64,000 bases of DNA, from assembly GCA_041653935.1 (NCBI GenBank), contig JBAZEO010000001.1:1054001-1118000 (forward strand), read 5' to 3'. This DNA comes from JAYEHL01 sp041653935 (GTDB lineage Bacteria > Chloroflexota > Dehalococcoidia > E44-bin15). Of the stretch, positions 27,875 through 35,572 are shown piece by piece. The notes beneath the pieces were generated by a model that worked only from the letters and a program-made list of their open reading frames with translations, searched no databases and had not been told where the DNA came from. A program made the translations under genes and the position numbers. Position 1 is the first letter of the stretch; each line of letters opens with the position of its first letter.

Positions 27875-28003
27875 AGAGGTGCAGGAGAATCATCTCCTGC
27901 CGGGGGCTTGGGGGTGTCCCCCAAAACAAAGTCCCCCAACGTATGGGGGACTAACAGGGGGTTCGGTCATTTTTTCCCCCCTTCAAGGGGGACAGCAGGG
28001 GGT
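27875..28003 (+). repeat. Family A intergenic repeat, full copy
   Basis: Stem GCAGGAGA/TCTCCTGC (loop ATCA), GGGGGTGTCCCCC, GTCCCCC-AACGTAT-GGGGGAC, TTCGGTCATTTTTT and CCCCCCTTCAAGGGGG. Confidence 0.9.
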
Positions 28004-28089
28004 TGACATATCACTGATAAAAATGCAAAAGCACCTCACCGCAATTACGGGAAGGTGCCTTCGATCTCCAAAGATTTCAGATTAAACTG

Positions 28090-28233
28090 CTAATCCGAGG
28101 AAGGTAACGGGCGGGCTTCCTGCATGTCCATATTTTTACCGCAACACGAAATTGCACCGTCGCCGGCCTTTACACACAGTACCTCGGTATTACATACGCT
28201 GCATTTAAATCGTTTGCCCAGCTGATTAGCCAC
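28090..28233 (-). CDS. Desulforedoxin-like small iron protein, second of tandem pair
   Basis: 47 aa beginning (GTG) MANQLGKRFKCSVCNTEV. Cysteines at 11, 14, 30 and 31 reproduce the C-x2-C...C-C rubredoxin-type iron site of desulforedoxin and of the N-terminal domain of desulfoferrodoxin; an extra Cys is at 20. AGGAG lies 8 nt before the GTG. It follows its paralogue by 18 bp and has a 9-residue C-terminal extension (EARPLPSSD). Such proteins carry single electrons in anaerobes, often in oxygen-stress defence; the actual partner is unknown. Confidence 0.85.
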   Translation of the reverse strand: MANQLGKRFKCSVCNTEVLCVKAGDGAISCCGKNMDMQEARPLPSSD

Positions 28234-28251
28234 AGAACATACTCCTTTTGC

Positions 28252-28368
28252 TTACTTCTTTTTCATCGGCTCGCCGCAGCAGCTTATGGCACCCTGCCCC
28301 GCCTTGGTGACCATAAACTCGGAGCCGCACTTTGCGCATACATATCGCTTGCCTACTTCGTTAGCCAC
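28252..28368 (-). CDS. Desulforedoxin-like small iron protein, first of tandem pair
   Basis: 38 aa beginning (GTG) MANEVGKRYVCAKCGSEF and ending SCCGEPMKKK. Cys 11, 14, 30 and 31 form the Fe(Cys)4 desulforedoxin pattern; length matches desulforedoxin (36 aa). GGAGG lies 6 nt before the start. It is the first gene after a strong promoter at 28407-28435 and about 55% identical to the next gene, indicating tandem duplication. Too short to be found by usual ORF cut-offs. Confidence 0.88.
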   Translation of the reverse strand: MANEVGKRYVCAKCGSEFMVTKAGQGAISCCGEPMKKK

Positions 28369-28406
28369 TTGCACCCTCCGATTGCATTAGATACAAATAC
28401 GGTACT

Positions 28407-28435
28407 ATTATAGCCTTCATAAAAAGGCTGGTCAA
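28407..28435 (-). promoter_or_regulatory. Promoter of the desulforedoxin pair, with palindrome in the spacer
   Basis: Minus strand TTGACC (28435-28430), 17-nt spacer, perfect TATAAT (28412-28407). The spacer contains AGCCTT/AAGGCT (28429-28424 and 28417-28412), an inverted repeat touching both hexamers that could be an operator. Confidence 0.8.
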
Positions 28436-28496
28436 CACCTGCAAATACACACATGATTGCAGTAAATATCTCTAAACGGTCAAACAGGGCAAAGCA

Positions 28497-29018
28497 TCAG
28501 TCTGCATAGGAGTAGCCGTCGATCAGATGCCAGTCACCAAGAGGCCAGTAGAGGAGCCACACCCTTCCAATGATATTACCCTCAGGCAGCAGCCCCCAGC
28601 TGCGGGAATCACTGCTGGCCTGGCGATTATCACCCATAACGAAATAATAACCATCGGGCACCTCTGTCCTGGACAAAGAACTGGTAGTTCCCTTGATGTA
28701 AGGCTCATCCAGCGACGAGCCATTGATATATACCACGCCATTCTTGATCTCAATTTGTTCGCCGGGAAGACCGATCACCCTTTTTACCAGCGTTCGCCCT
28801 GGATCAAGGGGGTGCGTAAAAATGATAACATCGCCCCTCTGCGGCTCGCCGAACCAGTATGCGGCTTTAACTACTATCAGGCGCTCCCCATCATGAAGGT
28901 TAGTCTCCATAGATGAGCCTTCAACAACACGGCTCTCGATAATAGCCTGCACCCCAAAAAATATGAGCAAGGCCACTACCAGAGTCGCCAATATCTGCAG
29001 AACAATTGCTTTCTTCAT
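28497..29018 (-). CDS. lepB: Signal peptidase I
   Basis: Membrane serine-lysine protease that removes signal peptides from exported proteins. 173 aa: one N-terminal membrane helix (residues 4-25), catalytic Ser36 in VEGSSMETN, catalytic Lys79 in GRTLVKRVIGLPGE, then DGYYFVMGDNRQASSDSR. The short form with one membrane helix is like Gram-positive enzymes. Start ATG 29018 is preferred over an in-frame GTG 51 bp upstream because the catalytic fold and helix start here and TATAAT lies exactly 6 bp before this ATG, suggesting a leaderless mRNA. It would process the many secreted proteins of this window. Confidence 0.95.
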   Translation of the reverse strand: MKKAIVLQILATLVVALLIFFGVQAIIESRVVEGSSMETNLHDGERLIVVKAAYWFGEPQRGDVIIFTHPLDPGRTLVKRVIGLPGEQIEIKNGVVYINGSSLDEPYIKGTTSSLSRTEVPDGYYFVMGDNRQASSDSRSWGLLPEGNIIGRVWLLYWPLGDWHLIDGYSYAD

Positions 29019-29024
29019 ACCTAT

Positions 29025-29030
29025 ATTATA
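29025..29030 (-). promoter_or_regulatory. -10 element placing the lepB transcript start at the ATG
   Basis: Minus strand TATAAT (29030-29025), then six bases ATAGGT and the ATG. With standard spacing the +1 is the A of the start codon. The -35 region is poor (TGACAA with a 19-nt spacer). Confidence 0.55.
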
Positions 29031-29181
29031 CAACGAAACCGCAAGCTTATTGTCAGTAAGTATATTCACTAAGTAGTGAAGTTGGCCGCTAAATCTGATG
29101 AAAAGCCGATAAATTAACTATATAGACCTGAAGCATAGGAGGTGATAGAATCTGTGTGCAACCTTCGTTGGGAGAAAAAAG

Positions 29182-29931
29182 ATGTCAGGTCATTCCAAAT
29201 GGTCAACCATCAAGCGTCAGAAGGGGGCGGCCGACGCAAAACGCGGGGCCATCTTCACCAAGATGAGCAAGGAGATCGAGGCCGCGGCACGCGCTGGAGA
29301 CCCCGACCCCGATGTGAACTTCAAATTGAGGCTGGCAGTACAGAAAGCACGCGACCATAATATGCCCGTCGAGAACATCGAACGGGCTATTAAAAGGGCT
29401 TCAGGCGCATTAGGCGGAATCCAACCCACCGAACATCATTATGAAGGTTACGGGCCGAGCGGCACAGCAATACTGATCGAAGTTCTTACAGACAATAAAA
29501 ACCGTACTACCGCAGAGGTAAGAAATGTGTTTTCGCGGGGTGGCGGCAACCTCGGCGAGAACGGATGCGTTACATGGATATTCCAGCCCAAGGGATTAAT
29601 TATAGTTGAAGCATCAGGCAACGCCGATGACCTGGCGCTTTTAGCTATAGACGCCGGCGCAGAAGATGTAAAACAGGAGGGAGATACCCTGGAAATTCAG
29701 ACTGTGCCGGAGCAATTAGAGGCCGTGAGGAAAAAACTGGAGGCGCAGAAAATCAAGATCACCTCCGCCGAATTGACGAGGATCCCGCAAAATCTGGTAG
29801 CGCTTGAGAAGAAAGCCGCCATCCAGGCGTTGAAACTTATGGACAAGCTGGAGGAACTTGACGACGTTCAGCGGGTATATACCAACGCCGACTTCCCGGA
29901 TGAAGCAATCGAAGAATACAGCAACCTGTGA
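29182..29931 (+). CDS. yebC: YebC/PmpR family protein (TACO1 homologue)
   Basis: 249-aa conserved cytoplasmic protein, now linked in other bacteria to relief of ribosome stalling as well as to DNA binding. Starts with the invariant MSGHSKWSTIKRQKGAADAKRG and contains YEGYGPSGTAILIEVLTDNKNRT and GGGNLGENGCVTWIFQPKG. Full length. GGGAG lies 8 nt before ATG 29182. It heads the yebC-ruvC-ruvA run, a common gene order. Confidence 0.96.
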   Translation: MSGHSKWSTIKRQKGAADAKRGAIFTKMSKEIEAAARAGDPDPDVNFKLRLAVQKARDHNMPVENIERAIKRASGALGGIQPTEHHYEGYGPSGTAILIEVLTDNKNRTTAEVRNVFSRGGGNLGENGCVTWIFQPKGLIIVEASGNADDLALLAIDAGAEDVKQEGDTLEIQTVPEQLEAVRKKLEAQKIKITSAELTRIPQNLVALEKKAAIQALKLMDKLEELDDVQRVYTNADFPDEAIEEYSNL

Positions 29932-29989
29932 TAATACACTAAATATAATACTATCAACAATATCGACCCTGCAGACACGTGTTCGTAAA

Positions 29990-30478
29990 ATGCGAATCAT
30001 AGGTATTGACCCAGGCACCCTCACACTCGGATACGGCATAATAGATGAAGCATCCGGCGAGATAAAGCACGTCGCCTGCGGGGCGTTCACCGCGCCATCA
30101 AGCATGCAGCTTCCCGACCGCCTCTATAAGATATACAAAGAACTGCGAAAGATCATCGAAAAGTACCAGCCTGATGAGGCCGCCATCGAGGAGCCGTTCG
30201 TGGCCAAGAACGCCCGCTCGGCCATCGCGGTAGGACAGGCCATAGGCGCGGCCACGATAGCCGTCATCGAGAGCGGGATACCGCTGCACCATTACACACC
30301 GACGCAGGTGAAGCAAGCCGTAACCAGCTACGGGCGCAGCGGCAAGGATCAGGTGGCTGAGATGGTTTGTGTTATACTGAATCTGAAGGCGCCGCCGCAG
30401 CCCGCCGACGCCGCCGATGCGCTGGCGGTGGCTATGTGCCACATCCAGGCGCAACATGTATCGAGCTTGTTGAAATGA
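29990..30478 (+). CDS. ruvC: Crossover junction endodeoxyribonuclease RuvC
   Basis: Holliday-junction resolvase acting with RuvAB. 162 aa with the RNase-H-like acidic tetrad: Asp7 (GIDPGT), Glu67 (AIEEPF), Asp140 and Asp143 (PADAADALAVA). The ATG at 29990 gives normal length; longer in-frame starts overlap yebC. The stop codon overlaps the ruvA start by 4 bp (ATGA), so the two are translationally coupled. Confidence 0.96.
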   Translation: MRIIGIDPGTLTLGYGIIDEASGEIKHVACGAFTAPSSMQLPDRLYKIYKELRKIIEKYQPDEAAIEEPFVAKNARSAIAVGQAIGAATIAVIESGIPLHHYTPTQVKQAVTSYGRSGKDQVAEMVCVILNLKAPPQPADAADALAVAMCHIQAQHVSSLLK

Positions 30479-31047
30479 TCGCAGGAATTGAAGGGAAGCT
30501 ACAATCTCGCAACGCACAGGGTGCCGTTATCAAGGTAGGCGGTGTCAGCTTCCATGTCCAGATGCCCAGCTCCACGCTGAGCACCCTGGGGAATATCGGC
30601 AATACAGTCTCGCTGTACACCAGCATGCAGGTCAGGGAGGACAGCATCACCCTCTACGGTTTCGCCACCGCCGAGGAACTCGACACCTTCCGCATCCTTC
30701 TCTCCGTCACTGGCATCGGCCCCAAGGTGGCGCTTTCGGTATTATCGGCAATGAACCCGGGACAGCTCGCGCTGGCCATATCCAGCGGCAACGCCGACAT
30801 GCTGTGCCACATACCCGGCGTAGGCAAAAAGACCGCCAGCCGCCTGCTGCTGGAGCTCAAGGACAAGATTGCGGGTATCGCTGTGGGCACATCGACACCT
30901 GAAGGCAATGAGCTGACAGCAGCGCTCCTCGGCCTGGGTTACTCGCCATCCGAGGTCACCTCCGCCATCGCCGCGCTGCCCGCCTCGCCCGAACTGACAA
31001 TCGAGGAGAAGATACGGCTGGCGCTGCAACACTTCTCCGGCCGATGA
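30475..31047 (+). CDS. ruvA: Holliday junction branch migration protein RuvA
   Basis: 190-aa junction-binding subunit of RuvAB. It begins MIAGIEGKLQSR, has the OB-fold domain I, two helix-hairpin-helix motifs (LLSVTGIGPKVALSVLS, CHIPGVGKKTASRLLLELKDKI), and a C-terminal domain III (LLGLGYSPSEVTSAIAAL) that binds RuvB. The ATGA overlap with ruvC fixes the start at 30475. ruvB is not the next gene and is not in the window. Confidence 0.96.
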   Translation: MIAGIEGKLQSRNAQGAVIKVGGVSFHVQMPSSTLSTLGNIGNTVSLYTSMQVREDSITLYGFATAEELDTFRILLSVTGIGPKVALSVLSAMNPGQLALAISSGNADMLCHIPGVGKKTASRLLLELKDKIAGIAVGTSTPEGNELTAALLGLGYSPSEVTSAIAALPASPELTIEEKIRLALQHFSGR

Positions 31048-31051
31048 TACG

Positions 31052-32011
31052 ATGGACAAGAACCTCCTCTCTCTTTTGGCCTGCCCCGACTGTGGTTCCA
31101 GCGAGTTTTCCACTGCTCCCGACAGTCGACTAATATGCACCGTATGCAAAGCCGTATATCCTGTCATCAATAACGTACCCCAGATGCTGCCATCCAAGCT
31201 GGCAAAATCGCTCGAAGGCAAGAAAGAATACACCGGCAAGCTGATGGCGGCCACGCGCGAAGGCAAGCAGTCGAGTGACCCGGCGAACATCGAGACCGAC
31301 CGCCTCATGTGGGAACACCACCTCTACGACTGGGGCAAAGAGGTGATCTTCACCAACGCCGCCGCAGCCGAGATATTCACTGTATACGCCGAGAAAGGCG
31401 CACGAGACCTTTGCCGGCGGTTGAAGGACATCGCCGGCGGCGTCTCCGGCAAGAGCCTGCTCTACGTCGGCAGCGGCAACGACAGGCTCGTCTCTCTGCC
31501 GCTGCAAGCCGAGGGCGCGCTCATGGTGAACATGGATATAGTCAACGAATCGATGCAGGACTTAACGAATTACGGCGCAAAGACCTGCGTCTGCGGCGAC
31601 ATTCGCCAGTTGCCCTTCCGCGACGAGGCATTCGATGTGGTATTCTCCAAGGGCTCTTTGCACCACTCACGGCCGATAGACGAGCCATTACAATCAATGA
31701 TCCGCGTATGCAAAAAGGGCGGGCACATCGTCCTCGTCGAGCCGAACAAGTACATGACCGTGCCGCGCCGCCGCCTGCCCAAAGGTCTGGCGGTGCCCAC
31801 ACCCTACGAGCACCACCTGTCGAGCCGCGCCATCGTCAAGATACTCAAGAGCAACAGCGTTGCCGATGTTCATACCGAGGCCTTCACCCACGCACCGCCG
31901 GGGACGCCCAAAGCTGTCGCACACATCTGGGAATGGAAGGGACATGCCATGCCCTGGTTCTTTAAATATTTCGCTTTCGAATTCCTCGTGCGCGGGCAAA
32001 AGAAGTTATAA
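31052..32011 (+). CDS. SAM-dependent methyltransferase with Trm112-like zinc ribbon
   Basis: 319 aa. Residues 1-50 form a Trm112-like zinc ribbon (Cys11, Cys14, Cys29, Cys32; LLACPDCGSSEF, LICTVCKAVYPVINNVPQML). A class I methyltransferase domain follows with a degenerate motif I (LLYVGSGNDR), CVCGDIRQLPFRDEAFDVVFSKGSLHH, and a post-motif VLVEPNK. This ribbon-plus-methyltransferase layout is common in enzymes of cell-surface or secondary metabolism. It starts 4 bp after ruvA, so is likely in that operon by position only. Substrate unknown. Confidence 0.85.
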   Translation: MDKNLLSLLACPDCGSSEFSTAPDSRLICTVCKAVYPVINNVPQMLPSKLAKSLEGKKEYTGKLMAATREGKQSSDPANIETDRLMWEHHLYDWGKEVIFTNAAAAEIFTVYAEKGARDLCRRLKDIAGGVSGKSLLYVGSGNDRLVSLPLQAEGALMVNMDIVNESMQDLTNYGAKTCVCGDIRQLPFRDEAFDVVFSKGSLHHSRPIDEPLQSMIRVCKKGGHIVLVEPNKYMTVPRRRLPKGLAVPTPYEHHLSSRAIVKILKSNSVADVHTEAFTHAPPGTPKAVAHIWEWKGHAMPWFFKYFAFEFLVRGQKKL

Positions 32012-32034
32012 TAATAAAGGACATTTAAAAACGT

Positions 32035-32057
32035 GGCGGCACGGCGTGCCGTGCCCG
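32035..32057. repeat. Family B palindrome
   Basis: GGCGGCACGGC/GCCGTGCCCG, the same stem type as at 7533 and 56322. Confidence 0.7.
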
Positions 32058-32098
32058 TAAGTTGAAACTGAAGAACACCTTCAACAGCACAATCGGGA

Positions 32099-32192
32099 AG
32101 TCCAGAGGGGTCGCCCTCTGGCGGGGGAACTGGGGGTGTCCCCCAGCTTCTCTTAATGTCCCCCAAAGTATGGGGGACTAACAGGGGGGTTA
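32099..32192 (+). repeat. Family A intergenic repeat, variant stem
   Basis: First stem is CCAGAGGG-GTCG-CCCTCTGG instead of the common GCAGGAGA type, with full compensation; then GGGGGTGTCCCCC, GTCCCCC-AAAGTAT-GGGGGAC and a truncated tail ACAGGGGGG. Confidence 0.85.
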
Positions 32193-32207
32193 TACAAAGA
32201 ATCTAAT

Positions 32208-33695
32208 ATGAAAATCGCATTCGTCTATATCGATCCGAGCTACCAGCACATGGGGCCATTCCACATCGGCCTGGCCTCGCTAATCGCCTACCTCAAACAG
32301 GGCGGTCACGAGTGCCAGGGTTTCCACCTGCTGGGCACTGCCACGGAAGAGGAATACATCGATTTTCTTAAGAGCAACCGCCCCGATATCGTGGCGCTCT
32401 CCATCATCACCAACGTCTTCCCGCATCTGGCGCCTCTCGCGGCGCTGACGAAAAAGCACAGCGACGCCCGCATCATCTGCGGCGGCGCCCACGCCATGCT
32501 GTATCCGGAGGAAGTGATAAAGATCGAAGGCGTCGATATGGTCGGCGTCGGCGAGGGCGAGGGCGTGCTGCTCGACCTGTGCAACCGCCTGCAGAGCGGC
32601 GCCGATATTTCCGATATACCGAACCTGTGGCTCAAGCGCGGCGATGATATCATACGCAACGCGCCGCGCCCGCTCATCGAGGATCTGGACACACTGCCAT
32701 TCGCCGACCGCGAGGTTATTCCTTTTTCCGACAGCTTCGACCTGAATTTTATGAAGCGCGGCGTCTTTATGGCCTCGCGCGGCTGTCCCTTCAACTGCGC
32801 CTACTGCTGCAGTGCGGCGATGAAACGCATGTACGGCGGCGAGAAATACGTCCGCTTCCGCAGCGTCGGCCACCTGATCGAAGAGGTGGAACGTGTCACC
32901 AGGGACTTCCCCAAGATCGAGTACCATGTATTTCACGACGATTTGCTGCCGATGAAGAAGGAGTGGTTCGCCGAGTTCACCAAGCAATACAGCCGCAGGA
33001 TCAAGAAGCCATTCGAGATGAACTGCCATCCCAACCTGATGGACAAGGACATCGCCCTCATGGCGAAATCAGCTGGCTGCGCCATGATACGCTTCGGCCT
33101 GGAGAGCGGCAACGAGCGCTTCCGCCGCGAGATCCTCGACCGCAGCGTGACCAACCAGCGCATGATGGACGCCTTCCGCTGCTGCGACGAGGCGGATATT
33201 CAAACTCTGAGCTACAACATGATCGGCCTGCCCCACGAGACGCGATCGTATATACTGGATACCATCAAGCTCAACGCAAAGGTCAAGCCCAAGGCCATGC
33301 ACGTCTCGATTTTTTACCCGTACCCCGGAACCAGGGCCTATGAGATGTGCCAACGAGACGGCCTGCTCACCGACAAGTATACCGACAGCTTCTACGAGGA
33401 CAGCGTGCTGGCACAGAGCAGCATCACCCCGGAGCAGGTGCGGGCGCTGCAGGAGCGATTTGAGCCGCTGGTACGCACCTACTCCCGATGCCGCAACGTG
33501 CCCATACCGCTCGACAAGCTGGGCGAGAAGATTATCGACATCGGGGTGATGGCAGCCACTGATCAGCGGATACTGCGCATGAAGAACAAACTCTCGCGCA
33601 AGAAAGCACCCGGCGAGAGAGTCTCCGGCGGCACTTGCTACATTGTGAAGGACGGCGAGGTAAAGGTGTGGGATAACAATAAGATGCCATCGTAA
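32208..33695 (+). CDS. B12-binding domain radical SAM protein
   Basis: 495 aa with an N-terminal cobalamin-binding Rossmann domain (residues about 1-150: HIGLASLIAYLKQGGHECQG, VALSIITNVFPHL, IICGGAHAMLYPEE) and a radical SAM core with the cluster motif RGCPFNCAYCC and SAM-binding ESGNERFRREILDRSV. Members carry out B12-dependent methylations or ring changes in lipids, phosphonates or natural products. The preceding methyltransferase on the same strand could be a pathway partner, but a repeat block separates them. Substrate unknown. Confidence 0.88.
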   Translation: MKIAFVYIDPSYQHMGPFHIGLASLIAYLKQGGHECQGFHLLGTATEEEYIDFLKSNRPDIVALSIITNVFPHLAPLAALTKKHSDARIICGGAHAMLYPEEVIKIEGVDMVGVGEGEGVLLDLCNRLQSGADISDIPNLWLKRGDDIIRNAPRPLIEDLDTLPFADREVIPFSDSFDLNFMKRGVFMASRGCPFNCAYCCSAAMKRMYGGEKYVRFRSVGHLIEEVERVTRDFPKIEYHVFHDDLLPMKKEWFAEFTKQYSRRIKKPFEMNCHPNLMDKDIALMAKSAGCAMIRFGLESGNERFRREILDRSVTNQRMMDAFRCCDEADIQTLSYNMIGLPHETRSYILDTIKLNAKVKPKAMHVSIFYPYPGTRAYEMCQRDGLLTDKYTDSFYEDSVLAQSSITPEQVRALQERFEPLVRTYSRCRNVPIPLDKLGEKIIDIGVMAATDQRILRMKNKLSRKKAPGERVSGGTCYIVKDGEVKVWDNNKMPS

Positions 33696-33707
33696 AAGAG
33701 GTGCGCT

Positions 33708-34196
33708 ATGGATACTGTTGCCTATGTTATTTTCTCTATAGTCATCATAGCTTTGATCGCCGTAATCATCGCGCTGCTGCGGAGACCCCAGCGCGTGGAG
33801 ATGCCGGACATCAAAGGATTAGAGCAGAAGCTGCTCTACGCATTAGCTTCGCAGTCATCCGTGAAGGAGATCCGCGAGATACTGGAAGGGATACCCCGCG
33901 ACGTGGTGCAATCCATCATCGCCAGCACCAGCAAGCGCACCGGCAAACTCAATGAACTCATGGCCACCCTTGAGATGACCAAATACGATCGCCTGTTCTA
34001 CCTGGGTTCGCCAATCGATTTCGTCGGCGTGAAATACGACGAAGGAGTGGACTTCATCGAGGTCAAGTCCGGTAAGTCACGTCTGAGCGAGGACGAGAAG
34101 AAGCTGCGCGAGCTCATCGAAGCTGGCAAAGTATTCTATGTGCCACTCAAGGTCGAGCGCATCAGCATAGCAGAAGAGGTGGACACTGAATCGTAA
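33708..34196 (+). CDS. Membrane-anchored Holliday-junction-resolvase-like protein (COG4741 type)
   Basis: 162 aa. One N-terminal membrane helix (VAYVIFSIVIIALIAVIIALL, residues 4-24), a helical linker, and a C-terminal domain with GSPIDFVGVKYDEGVDFIEVKSGKS...FYVPLKVE. Asp and the E-x-K in this block fit a PD-(D/E)xK nuclease core, as in the predicted secreted/membrane endonucleases distantly related to archaeal Hjc. GAGGTG precedes ATG 33708; the gap to the radical SAM gene is 12 bp. Function is not known; why a nuclease fold should be tethered to a membrane is open. Confidence 0.75.
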   Translation: MDTVAYVIFSIVIIALIAVIIALLRRPQRVEMPDIKGLEQKLLYALASQSSVKEIREILEGIPRDVVQSIIASTSKRTGKLNELMATLEMTKYDRLFYLGSPIDFVGVKYDEGVDFIEVKSGKSRLSEDEKKLRELIEAGKVFYVPLKVERISIAEEVDTES

Positions 34197-34265
34197 AACG
34201 ATGTACGGACGACGGCGAAGGCCGCCCGCAGCGGCAGGAAGAGATGTGCCGCCAGGAGTTTACCA

Positions 34266-34964
34266 ATGTTCCTGAAGAAAGCAATAATCAACCAGAACCT
34301 GTTTCCGACAAGAGCGGAATATCCGTTTAACCTTGAAATATTCCAGCGAACTTCTTCACTTGAATTCAATACCCCGGTCACCATTTTTACAGGGGAAAAC
34401 GGCACGGGGAAATCAACCCTTCTCAAAGCATTGTGCCGCAAGTGTAACATCTATATGTGGGAAGGCGAAGACGGGAGGAGATGCACGAACAACCCCTATG
34501 AAGATATGCTGGCTAGTACCCTGGATATAGAATGGCACGACGAGCCCGTGCCGGGAACATTCTTCTCACCCGAGCTGTTCCGTCACTTTTCCCAGCTTGT
34601 CGATGAATGGGAGGCGGCAAGCCCAGGCCTCCTGGACTATTTCGGCGGCAAGTCTTTGTTAACACAGTCCCACGGGCAATCCTGCTTGTCCTATTTCAAG
34701 TCGCGTTTCCAGATTAAAGGAATACATTTCCTGGATGAGCCCGAGGCCGCCCTGTCGCCCGCGAGCCAACTGGAATTCGTGAAGGTCATAACCGAGATGA
34801 GCAAAGCAGGTATAGCCCAGTTCTTGATCTCAACCCATTCGCCTATAATCATGTCCTGCGGGCAGGCAACGATATACAGCTTCGACAATATTCCAATAGA
34901 TCGCATCTCTTATAAAAACGCCACTGATTACCGGATCTATGAGGAGTTTTTCAGCGGGGATTAA
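34266..34964 (+). CDS. AAA/ABC-type ATPase (COG3910-like)
   Basis: 232-aa single-domain ATPase. Walker A is TGENGTGKST near residue 45, Walker B is IHFLDEPEAALS near 160, and a distal ISTHSPI histidine switch follows. The ABC signature position is weak (LLTQSHGQS). It has no membrane segments and no permease partner, so it belongs to the stand-alone predicted ATPases related to SMC/RecF-type heads. Ribosome site GGAG, start ATG 34266. Function unknown; such genes are often horizontally moved. Confidence 0.8.
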   Translation: MFLKKAIINQNLFPTRAEYPFNLEIFQRTSSLEFNTPVTIFTGENGTGKSTLLKALCRKCNIYMWEGEDGRRCTNNPYEDMLASTLDIEWHDEPVPGTFFSPELFRHFSQLVDEWEAASPGLLDYFGGKSLLTQSHGQSCLSYFKSRFQIKGIHFLDEPEAALSPASQLEFVKVITEMSKAGIAQFLISTHSPIIMSCGQATIYSFDNIPIDRISYKNATDYRIYEEFFSGD

Positions 34965-35073
34965 AGCCGGCGGTTGAGAAGGATGGATACCGAGACATCT
35001 GGCATTGGCTATTTGACACTTTCAACTCGTCGCCCTACAATTTCTCATATCCGCACAAGTCAAGGAGGCAATT

Positions 35074-35526
35074 ATGAAGGGATCGAAAACTATATTAGCA
35101 GTTATTTTAGGAACACTTCTCGTCACGGGCATCGCCTGCGGCGGAACAAGCGAATCACCAACGCCTACACCGACAGGAACACCGACGACTAATGAGGTGA
35201 ATGTAGACGCCTCATACAACGGCAGTGAGATCACGCTGGCGGTCGGCGAGCAGCTTATCGTAACACTGGTATCCAACCCCGGTTCAACAGGATTCTCATG
35301 GAACCTCTCTGCCATAAGTGACAGCGACGTGATCCAATATGTGAGTGACGAGTATATAGCGCCGGAGCAAACCGACCCGCCCATGGTCGGGGTTCCCGGC
35401 GAGGAAGTCTGGACCTTCGAAGCACTGGGTGCCGGCACCGGCGCAATCTCGATGAAATACATCCAGCCATGGGCATCAGAGGCTGAACCGGCCGAAACCT
35501 TCGAGATCACGGTAAACGTTGAATAA
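35074..35526 (+). CDS. Chagasin-like (I42) protease-inhibitor lipoprotein
   Basis: 150 aa. Lipoprotein signal with lipobox IAC (Cys23), Thr/Pro-rich linker (SPTPTPTGTPTT), then a chagasin-type domain. The three inhibitor loops are recognisable: NPGSTGFSW (family NPTTGYxW), VGVPGEEVWTF (GxGGxxxW/F) and QPW (RPW). Chagasin-family proteins block papain-like cysteine proteases. AAGGAGG lies 5 nt before ATG 35074. The next gene encodes a transglutaminase/protease-fold lipoprotein, a possible target. A paralogue lies at 59118. Confidence 0.85.
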   Translation: MKGSKTILAVILGTLLVTGIACGGTSESPTPTPTGTPTTNEVNVDASYNGSEITLAVGEQLIVTLVSNPGSTGFSWNLSAISDSDVIQYVSDEYIAPEQTDPPMVGVPGEEVWTFEALGAGTGAISMKYIQPWASEAEPAETFEITVNVE

Positions 35527-35572
35527 AACGGCATCGATATATCGACAAGGATAGGCAGGCGGCATTCACGTC

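Noticed and set aside
29137..29360. AGGAGGTGAT followed by a 68-72 codon frame overlapping the yebC start
   Set aside because: The frame is out of phase with yebC, encodes an Arg/Gly-rich shadow sequence, and yebC has its own ribosome site; at most a short leader is possible.
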